Shown piece by piece: positions 41,948-50,454 of a stretch of DNA of 50,454 bases. The first letter of the stretch is position 1, and each line of letters opens with the position of its first letter. The notes beneath the pieces were generated by a model. That model did no database searches. It had not been told where the DNA came from and worked only from the letters and a program-made list of their open reading frames with translations. Both the position numbers and the translations under genes were made by a program. Origin of the DNA: Rhodocollybia butyracea (lineage: Eukaryota; Basidiomycota; Agaricomycetes; Agaricales; Omphalotaceae); the NCBI GenBank assembly GCA_015501585.1, contig JADNRY010000422.1, positions 1-50,454 of the forward strand, read 5' to 3'.

Positions 41948-44350
41948 ATGGCTTCCACAGGCGTCAAAAGCTCTGCAAATGCACCATATAGCCTTCCTAA
42001 CGAAACCTAGGCTGTACCACGCGAAAATACTCAACAACTCGCACTTGAACTGACTGACCAAACTAACCTCCTGCCATTCTGACGAATAGTTATCGTGTTT
42101 CTTGCCTTGTCTCTATGCTCCCTGGTTACATCTCTGGACTCTCTGATCATTTCGGCTTCCCTGTCTACAGTGTCTGCGGTCTTCAGCGCAGGCTCTACTG
42201 CCGCATGGGTGCCAGCAGGTAAAGCAATCATCGCAGCAAAAAAATATCCCGCTAACAAGTCAAACAAGCGTACCTTATCTCCTCGACATCTTCACAGCCC
42301 CTACTAGGAAGGCTCAGTGACATCTTTGGGCGCAGAGCCACTTTACTTCTCACAATGACAATCTATATCATCGGGAACCTTGCTGCGGGCTTCTCGAACT
42401 CCATTACACAACTGATTATCTGCAGAGGGATTGCTGGCGCCGGTGGAGGCGGAATAACCAGCATGTTGCAAATCATCATATCAGACGTGGTTCCCTTGAG
42501 GGAAAGGTGAGCGGGTTAACTGACGTGATAACTCATATGTAATTCTGGTTTGCAGAGGAAAATATGTCGGTATCGCAGCTGGTGTTATTGCACTAGGTTA
42601 TGTCCTTGGACCCATTTTGGGAGGAGTCCTCGCCGAGACCAATTGGAGAGTGAGTTGAACGATCATATAAAATTCGCTCCGTAGCCTTATTTCGGCCTCT
42701 TCTAGTGGTCCTTCTGAGTAACACTCCCAGTAGCGTTTATTGCCACCATTATGGCTATAATATTTACTCCGCATAAGCCAACTACGGGCGGAATGCTGCA
42801 GTGCGTCCTATATCTCTCCTCTCATTACGCTTATATTGAATCAGTATAGGAAAATAAAAATGGTTGACTACATTGGTATGGTCCTAACGCTCGGAGGAAG
42901 CGTGCTTATTATGCTTCCTCTCATTTGGGTGAGTGCCAACGTTAGATCTGGATAGCAGTGGCTAAAAAGTGCTGCTGAAGGGCGGGGTCACCTTCCCTTG
43001 GAATTCACCGATTGTTCTGGCACCATTATGTTTGCGGTATCTTCGTGGTAGTGCTTTTCGGCTTTTGGGAATGGAAGGGGGCGAGGCTCCCTATTGTTCC
43101 AAGTGAGCTTTTCCGTGACTCACTCTGTTGAAAGCGACTGATTTCCGAGTTGTAGTGCACATTTTCAAGCATATGACTGTAACAGGAGTCTACACATGTA
43201 TGTTCGCAAAGTAGGTCATACGTTTCCCTAATACTCGACGCTTGAATGTTCCGTCTGTAGTGGATTCGTCTTCTATGCAGCGTTGTATTACCTTCCCAGT
43301 TTTTTTCAAGTAGCACTAGGTTATTCGCCTACTCGTTCTGGTCAGTTTTTTACTTGCTTGTTTAGCTTTCTTTCGGAACTAAGAACTCTCCTCATGCTAC
43401 TAGGTACGTTCGTCATTCCGGTTGTCATCAGTCAAGTGTTTTCGAGCTTGCTGGCGGTAAATTTCGGTTCTAGTTGTCGAAATTTCTCATAATCATTCGC
43501 TTCACAACTAGGGCTTTTCCGTCAGTCATACTGGAAAGTATCGGACTGTTGTATACAGTGGCTTCGCTCTTTCGGCTATTGGATCTGGATGTATCTCCAT
43601 CTTCACGGCCGATACTTCTAAAGCCGTAATGGTAGTCTTGATGCTTATAACCGGAATCGGAAATGGAATGGTGAGGCTTTGTTGTTCGGAGGAAACCTAT
43701 TGAACGCTGACTCATGTATGAGACTATGCAAAACCACGACAGTGGCTGCTCAAGCCAGTGTAGCAAGGAAAGATATGTCGGTCGCAACCGCTGTACGGAA
43801 CGTATACTATGTATATACAGATGCTTCCCTCCAGTTTATTCGTATGCTCGGAGGGGCTATTGCTGTGCCCGTCGCTTCCTCGTTACTGTAAGCCTCCTTG
43901 TGTTGGAAACCATATCATACGTTGACAAATTTTCACTGTAGAAATAACGCCATGCGTAAATCCATGGTCGAGCTCCGCCTCCCCTCCTCGACAATCACTA
44001 GCATTATCGATAACCCGGCGTTTCTTATCAGCTCTTCGGCAATGACTAGCCTTCGTATCTCTTCTTCTCAAGCAACATATATTCTCTCCCAAGGGTATAC
44101 GAAAGGTTTCCGAGATATTTTCCTCTTGAATGCAGCGATGTCAACACTCGCGACGGTGGTTAGTATTTTCATGATCAAACATAAGGAGCTTCTGAGGGGA
44201 GATGAGGATCAGTTGAGGAAGGCGGCTGCGGATGCCTTTAGGGCTAAGCCTGAGGGTGCTAGAGACGAGGAAGAGCTCGGAGGAGGCAAGAAAATGCCGG
44301 GTGATAATCCCACCATTGCGAATGAACAGGGAGAAACAAGATCAGACTGA
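41948..44350 (+). pseudogene. MFS transporter (DHA2, 14-TM drug-proton antiporter type), decayed
   Basis: Exons can be traced with standard introns: 41948-42218, 42269-42506, 42556-42649, 42706-42800, 42850-42928, then further pieces to 44350. Landmarks are LVTSLDSLIISASLSTV, YLISSTSSQPLLGRLSDIFG, RGIAGAGGGGITSM, LGYVLGPILGGVLAETNWR, LYYLPSFFQVALGYSPTRSG and SVATAVRNFIRMLGGAIAVP. Intact relatives are plasma-membrane efflux pumps of about 550 residues. Lesions: TAG at 42008-42010, TGA at 42080-42082, TGA at 42715-42717 where a Trp is usual (FWxTLPVA), and a frameshift near 43033 before GIFVVVLFGFWEWKG. It cannot make a full transporter. Confidence 0.85.
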
Positions 44351-44724
44351 CCGAGTTGGTGGAGTACTTTTAGGTACTATACGCGGCGTACTCTTTGTGC
44401 AGGATGTTATAGAAGGGATTCTGGTCAGAGCAGGAAAGGAGTGACAAGTTAATGCATAGTAATCGATGTAAATGGGTAGCGCCTGGTCAGTCAACTGTAT
44501 TTCAATGAGTGTGCGGAGCACAACGATTTGAGTGGCAAAATCTCCGTATCAACAATTGTAAGCCTGTAGTATGTACCATTACTACCATGTGGAAAACATT
44601 TTTGGCTACTACTAAGCCATACTTAACTCCAGATGCGCAAGTCCATTGTACTACACAACTTGAAGAACCAAAATCTATTCAAATTCAATGAGTATGGGCA
44701 CGAATAAAAGAAACTACAACTATA
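44351..44724. repeat. F-box family 3' flank, inverted copy
   Basis: Holds the counterpart of 39645-39745 and 47330-47450 in the orientation of the following pseudogene. No gene. Confidence 0.4.
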
Positions 44725-46329
44725 CTACCACTGGACGGTAGCCAACGGTATAAACCCGATTGTTTCCACCTGCAGCTCATCAATGTCTTTTTTAATTGTC
44801 CAAAACTCTACTGTTTGCAGGTTGGGCAGCAGGTTTTCCGTTGAATCAAAGTATCGTAAAAGGTCAAAAACATCTTGGGCTTTTGAACTTCTCGATGGAT
44901 CAAATATGGTGAGGTGGGTAATGGATGGGTTGTGGCGAAGGATTGTAGAGAATTCAGCCAAGATAAATGGTTCAAGAAAAACGTAAGCATCCTGAAGGTC
45001 AAATTCCGTTAGAGTGCACGATGATCTTAAAATGAATCTGTCCACAATCGCTAAAGCAGCACTGAAACTGGAAACGGGTGGGATTTCAAAACACTTGACA
45101 CGCAAAGAATCCAAAGAGGGGAAATCAAGCAAGCCCAAAACATTTTCCAGCACTTGTGTCATACCAGGATCCATCGTCAACCACAATGATAGAAACTTCA
45201 CATGGTTGTGGCGCATGGCCACTGAATAAAGAGGAAGTAGAGCTCTTCAGCAACGCATCCCAAAACAGCTCCACATCCCAAAATACTCATATCGGCTCCC
45301 AAATCTGCATGCTCCGCAAACAGTGCTCCACCGTATGGCCAGAGCTGGCTCGTATAAACATGACAGTGTAACTACTATTTGTGGGCTTCGAAGAACCCAA
45401 TGCTCTCTTTTTTGCACAATATCATCATAGTTTGCATTGTTACTTCTTTTAATCGTCTTAGGACCAGAAGGGCCTTGAGGGACACCGGCAAAAGACAGCA
45501 AAAGACCTGGTCAGAAGCGGAGCGGTAACTACTTAGGGTTAACACGGCCGGTGGGGTCACTTCTGATAAGATTGCTGTCCCAAAACGTAACACTCAAATT
45601 TAAATTTGAAACCTTTTGGGATGTGTTGCTGAAGAGCTCTAGTGCCTTGCCGAGTTCCGAATCTATGACGAGGGCTAGCTCTGCCAATTTGGGACAGAGC
45701 TGTACCAACGCTGGGACATTGTGAACTCCGTGAAGGAACAACATGGTGAGCTGTGTCCATGGGAGATTTGACTGAAGATCGATTGGCGATCGTAAAGTCA
45801 CAATGAAGGCTTCGTGGAGACTCGGCATGGGCACAACTTGAAAGTTTGAAAGTGATTCGCGAACTACCCTATTTTCTAAAGTGAGGACTTCAAGTTTCGG
45901 TAACGATTCAACTATGCGCATGGGGTGATCAATCCTAAGGATCCGGAAATCCCCGTAAGGCGGAGCAGTCTCCATCGGGGGGCTTCATGGACAAGAGCCT
46001 GAAAGGCTCGGTGGCGGATGGCCTTTCTGGAAGATGAAGATGGTAGCTGTAAAACGATCGTCAAAAAGAGCCGATTTAGATCGTTCAAGAAAGATATGGA
46101 TGGCACGACCGTTGGGCTTTTTGTTGCCTTTGTTGAATGCAACGGGGATAATGGACCATAGTGTAGGATTGTCGAGCATTATGTGGCGCCAGTTAGAGCA
46201 GACTGCGCTCAGCAGGAGTGGGAATGGGGTTGGTTTTCCCCTTGCAAGAATTGTCTTGCTGAGGTTAGGCGGAGCCCTGTTATCTGCCATCTTGAGCGTG
46301 TTGTTGCTGAAAAGACGCGTTTTTGGCAA
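44725..46329 (-). pseudogene. F-box pseudogene interrupted by a MITE-like insert
   Basis: Three separate frames follow the intact protein in order: 46329-45985 (ILARGKPTPFPLLLSAVCSN, ending in a frame change), 45975-45529 (DFRILRIDHPMRIVESLPKL to IDSELGKAL) and 45222-44725 (MRHNHVKFLSLWLTMD to the end). The F-box start itself is missing. The gap between the second and third frames is an inserted element (45241-45640). At least one frameshift is independent of the insert. Confidence 0.8.
45241..45640. mobile_element. MITE-like insertion in the F-box pseudogene
   Basis: About 400 bp bounded by inverted ends: 'agctcttcagcaacgcatcc' at 45241 and its near reverse complement 'gatgtgttgctgaagagct' up to 45639, continuing inward as 'caaaa'. 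The palindrome gagctc at both edges makes the exact ends and target duplication ambiguous. The insert interrupts coding sequence that is continuous in the intact F-box gene. No coding capacity; the superfamily is not assigned. Confidence 0.6.
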
Positions 46330-47397
46330 ATGTCGGGCGACAACAAGTTAGTAACAGATCAAGCGGCGTAAGACCGACTCGAGCTCGATTCGAGCTAGTA
46401 CAGAGTAAGCGGTGTAAGACCGACTTTTCCAGAGGTTCTTTTGCCGGTCAACAGAGCTGAAAATTATTGGCTGGGTGAATCTCGTATGCGACAATGAGAA
46501 ATGGTGATAAGGTGAGAGAAATCAATAAGCGCTAAACGCTTGTGCCAATTCTCACGTCTGCTATAAAGCGCCTATTCACTTACTTGCTCTTCCAGGTTTC
46601 TTCTTCATCTCCTCGATATCAGTCCTCGATCCACATCCTCAGGCTCTCTATGATTATCGACCACCTCCCGAGGTCCCTCTCTATGTCTCTCGGTGGACCC
46701 TGACGCGGACGCTTTCGAGCCTCTGGGTTGCGCGAGCCCAACGCGAGCCGGCTATCTAACAATCCCGATCCTCCCTCCCTCCCTATTAACCCTCCGAGAG
46801 ACTTGGTTCCCGTTGCTGCTCCCCTCGACCGCCTTAATTCTCTTTCCAAACCGTCAACTCGCTCGGGCAACACCCCGAAGCTTGACCTCTCGCCTCAGCA
46901 AATTCAACTACACATTCATCTCGCCGTTCAATTTGTTTGTTGTAGATCGAGCGGATCCAGCGGTAGTTCGAGCTTAACAAAGCCGATTTTTTCACCTAGG
47001 AACGATTCTGATTAGCCCCGGATGTTGGATTGGGAGGAGAAGAGACTCACCGTAATAGTCCGGAACATGCCTGGTCGGACTCTGTCACATTTACACGATT
47101 CAACTCTTTGTCCTTTTTGTCAATCGAACTATCATTTCTTTTTGTTGAGAGGAGAAAACTCCATCAATCGAAGAAAATTACTTGCAAAGGTTTTGCACTT
47201 TCACGGGAGTTCGTATCATTTCGTCTGAAGTTGGGATTACCAATCTAAACAAAAAATTGTCGCAGTCAATTGAGCGGGCTGAACCTCCTCAGATTGTCAC
47301 CCATTGTAAGCCTGTACTAAATGCAAAACATTTTTGGATGCTACTACTACTAGGCCATCGTTAACCCCAGTGCACAAGTGCACTGTACTATACAACT
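46330..47397. other. Mixed fragments: direct repeat, Pam17 3' remnant, F-box flank
   Basis: 'gtaagaccgact' occurs twice (near 46369 and 46411). A TATA-like 'ctataaagcgcc' at about 46561 is followed by a pyrimidine-rich leader and a plus-strand stretch (about 46680-47015) rich in Ser/Pro with SPQQIQLHIHLAVQF; this may be the start of a retroelement gag or a lost gene, not provable here. About 46985-47160 is a diverged copy of 40770-40960, the 3' part of the Pam17-like gene. 47330-47397 is F-box flank. Confidence 0.4.
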
Positions 47398-48722
47398 TCA
47401 GGGACCAGGATCTATTGAAATTGAATGAGTATGGGCACGAATAAAAGAAACCACAACTATACTACCAGGGATGAACATGATTGTCTCCACCTGCACCTCA
47501 TTGCAGTTTTTTTTCCATGTCCAAAAATCTAGTGCTTGTAGGTTGGGCAGAGGGTTGGCGCTCGAACCAGGTTGTCTTAAAAGGTCAACGACATCCTGAG
47601 CTTTTGAACTTCTTGACGGATCGAATATGACGAGGCGCCTAATGGAAGGGTTGTGGTGGAGTATTGTGAGGAAGACCGTGAAGATATCGAGATTAAGGTT
47701 ATAAAATATCGTACATCGCAAATTCCGTTAGGGTGCACGATGATCTTTGGAGGAATTTGTCCACAATAACCAGAGCAGCGATGCAAGGGGAAACCGGTGG
47801 TCTTTCGTAACACCGGACAAGTAAGGTATCCAAAGAGGGTAAATCAAGCACGTCCAAAACATTTTCCAGCACTTGTGGCATATCGGAATCCGTCGTCAAC
47901 CACAACGATAGAACCTTCAGATGGTTGTGGCGGATGGCCACTGGATAACGTGGAAGGGCCTCACCCAATTCGGAATCCAAGATGGGGCCTAGCGCTGTCA
48001 ATTTGGGACAGAGCTGTACCACCGCTGGGACATTGTGAGATCCGTGGAGGCGCAATCTGGTGAGTTGTGTCCATGGGAGATTTGACTGGAGGTCAATTGG
48101 TGACCGTAAAGTCACGACGATGACAAGGCGGGGACTCGGCATGGGTACAACTCGGAAGTTTGAAAGCGATTCGGAAGCTTCCCTATTGTATAAAACGAGG
48201 GCTTCAAGGTTCGGTAATGATTCAACCATGCACATGGGGTGATCAATCCTAAGGATCCGGAAATCGCCTACAAGGTGGAGCAGTTTCCATCGCGGGGCTT
48301 CACGGACGAGAGCCTGAAAGGCTGGGTGGCGGATGGTCTTTCTAGAAGGTGATGAAGATGATAGCCTGAGTTGTAAAAGGATCGTCAAAGGAGCTGCTTT
48401 TGATCGCTCAAGAAAGATACGGATAGCACGACCATTGGGCAAGTTTGTGCTGGGTTGGATGAACGCAACGGAGATGATGGTCCATAGTGTAGGATTGTCG
48501 AGCATTATGCAGCGCCAGTTAGAGCAGACCGCGCTCAGCAGCAGGGGCAATGGGGTTGGTTGCCCCTTTGCAAGAATTGTCTTGCTGAGGTCATATTCAT
48601 GGCAGAGTTTGGAAGATAAGCAGCATAAGTTCGTTTGGAATTTTCCAGATTGGTGCATGGAAGGTCTCTCTGTGTGTGGTTTTTGGGAATATGTAGTACT
48701 TGACCAGCGAACGAAAGCACAT
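47398..48722 (-). pseudogene. F-box pseudogene with two frameshifts
   Basis: Start MCFRSLVKYYIFP at 48722 matches the intact gene's MGIYSLVKCAIFP, and IWKIPNELMLLIFQTL is the F-box. A 2-bp loss relative to the intact gene then ends the frame at CCATGA (about 48604). The body continues in another frame to about 47699 (LSKTILAKGQPTPLPLLLSA to LTEFAMYDI). A second shift near 47700 moves the last 100 residues to the frame ending at 47398. Similarity to the intact copy is otherwise high, so the loss is recent. Confidence 0.8.
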
Positions 48723-50454
48723 GGTGGCAGAAATGCAGTCACTCTTGCGGCTGAGCGCTGACTGCTCACTTCCAAGTCGAGTAGATCCCGTTGACCTACT
48801 ACGACAACCAAGAGGAACTTATTAGTGGAAAAGCAATAGCCGAAAGCCGAAGCTTTGAGACGTGACATCATTCTAACGGTTTCCGCGACGATACCTTGAC
48901 GCCGTCCTCAGGCCTCATCCCGCTCAAGGTTAGTAGGAAACAAGAGCTCAAGTATAGATATCGAATGCACATACTGCATTCTTGATGTACAACATGCGTC
49001 TCTGTAGCATCATGTCTCGAAGCTAACGGTTACACAGAAATGAGACCCATACATAGCTTATGGCGCAAACGCCCCTATTTTCCCCACACGACTCCTACTC
49101 CTTACCACTTGTGCCTTACGTTCATCTCTATACTATAAGCCAAGTTTTCGAGCGAGTTCATTATCTGTTCTTTACCTTGTCGAGTCTTTTCTTCAATGTA
49201 CTCTTGTAAGTTATCGTTTTGATTACTGGTGCTTTTTCAGCTCCTATAAAATCGATTCCCCACTTTGCTTGCAGCAATTGGAATGTACCTCCTCGTAACG
49301 ATTTTGACTCGCTTAAGCATGTGGATGAAACTCCTGGTCCTACGGTAAGTTTAATTTCCTCTTGCGTTAACCTTGGGTCCAACTAAAGTTCAAACAACCA
49401 CAGACCATTCTTCAACGTGCACGAGGCAAGAGAGGGCGAAATTCCAAGCTGACAAGGGGTAATTATCACTTTCATTATGAACTCTGCATGCGAGGCTGAA
49501 CAAGTTTGTTTGATAGGCCAGGCTCAACGCCGCCGGAGAGTCAGTCTGCAGCCGAAGAGACAACCGCTCCTGAAAGGTCGAGAACGATTTCATGGTATCG
49601 ATTCGGGTCGAGCTGGATCAGCTGAAGAGCAGGTGGAGGAAGAGTTCAAAAGGTCAAGGGACGTGGCAGCGACTTGAGTCGAATTAGAAGGCTTGAAAGT
49701 CTCGAGGAGTGCCGAAAAATGCCAGGGAGCAGAGCGTCAAGGATAAGTGGAAATTACAACGGGAGAAGCGTAGAGGAAATGGTGAGAAGGGCAAGGAAAG
49801 GCTGAATATGACTGGATTTTACATCTTTGTACTTTTAAGAACATTTTATAGCTTGTTGCATCATGCTATTGTACCAACAGAACTGTATGTATGTTACTGA
49901 AATTCATCTCAGTCAACCATGATGCATCGATTTTGACCTGCCACGTACCTGCAAGCTAACAAGAAGAACCGTACAACGTCTCTGTAGACGTCGGCAAGGT
50001 ATAGGGAAGAAACCCTTCATCGGATTCCAGGAGATCCTGTGTCTCTGCCCTTCAGCCCAACTTATAAGCCATAGACGAGTGAGTTTTGTATGTCCGTGGA
50101 ATTGAATGGCTGATTATGGCATAAAAACCGTCCAGTTTGTCGAAGCTACTGATGGAGCTTTGTGGTGTACGCGTTTTTTGACTAGTTTTCATGTTGAGGC
50201 TTGAGCGGTATGCTTTGAGAATGGGAAGTTTCTTCCCTGGATCATATCGATATCAACCAGTTGTTAGTACCAGATGAAGTACAAGAGATTGGCAAATACA
50301 TGAATATCTTCCTTGCGAACTTCGAAGCTGTTCGAAAACCCAAGGCCTTCAACTCCGCCAACGATACGGCAAGGAAGAAACGCCGTGACTATTTGCATCG
50401 AGGGAGAGCTCGTCTTGGAGATTTGTCGTGCACCCTGAGTACATAGGTCGGCTC
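48723..50454. other. Right end, no recognised gene
   Basis: Small frames only: 49161-49382 and 49390-49593 on the minus strand; 49477-49677, 49709-49900 and 50261-50446 on the plus strand. The stretch from 50260 (MLVPDEVQEIGKYMNIFLAN, then KPKAFNSANDTARKKRRDYL) has a protein-like, Lys/Arg-rich composition and runs to the window edge, so it may be the start of a gene that continues outside. No domain is recognised. Confidence 0.3.

Noticed and set aside
1..50454. CRISPR arrays, bacterial operons, riboswitches, rRNA or tRNA genes
   Set aside because: None seen; the intron-rich gene structure is eukaryotic and the repeats are transposon or duplication derived.

Overview
The window is fungal nuclear DNA, almost certainly from an Agaricomycete (mushroom-forming basidiomycete). 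The evidence is the dense short introns (about 47-63 nt, GT-AG), an agaric-type sesquiterpene synthase, an RHS/Crinkler-like P-loop protein, a KRE9/KNH1-like small secreted protein, an agaric-type multi-pass membrane protein family, and lineage-type F-box genes. Exon structures were rebuilt by hand from splice signals and frame. Where the exon sum is an exact multiple of three and the splices restore family motifs, I regard the model as firm.

Layout. 1-15.4 kb is a mosaic of local duplications. Four intact five-exon genes for acireductone-dioxygenase (ARD)-like cupin proteins lie on the minus strand as two pairs (0.3-2.8 kb and 10.9-13.3 kb). A segment of about 3.5 kb carrying a pair (about 240-3800) was copied to about 10790-14330. 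Between the pairs are an RHS-like ATPase gene (4.5-6.7 kb), an hAT-like DNA element (6.8-7.8 kb) and fragments of other duplicated genes. 15.6-17.1 kb is a complete seven-exon sesquiterpene synthase. 18.2-23.2 kb holds two housekeeping-type genes on the plus strand: an AHA1 Hsp90 co-chaperone with a hydrophobic C-terminal tail, and an F-box/WD40 protein. 23.7-24.3 kb is a KRE9/KNH1-like secreted protein.

24-36.6 kb is another duplication. One intact membrane-protein gene (25.0-27.1 kb) has a second copy (29.7-36.4 kb) split by an LTR retrotransposon of about 4.9 kb. That element has identical-length 265-bp LTRs, a 5-bp target duplication, gag plus a protease remnant, and no reverse transcriptase or integrase. 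Two CACTA-ended foldback elements (27.3 and 37.8 kb) belong to one MITE family. 38.4-48.9 kb holds one intact F-box gene and two decayed paralogues, a decayed PAM17-like mitochondrial import gene, and a decayed 14-TM-type MFS transporter. The last 1.5 kb contains nothing I can name.

Overall this is an accessory, duplication-rich and transposon-rich region in which a few conserved genes sit between expanding and dying families. No operon-like logic is expected or seen. The strongest novelties are the tandem ARD-like family with all metal ligands lost but reading frames preserved, the apparently tail-anchored AHA1, and the gag-only retrotransposon caught in a gene whose frame is otherwise unbroken.
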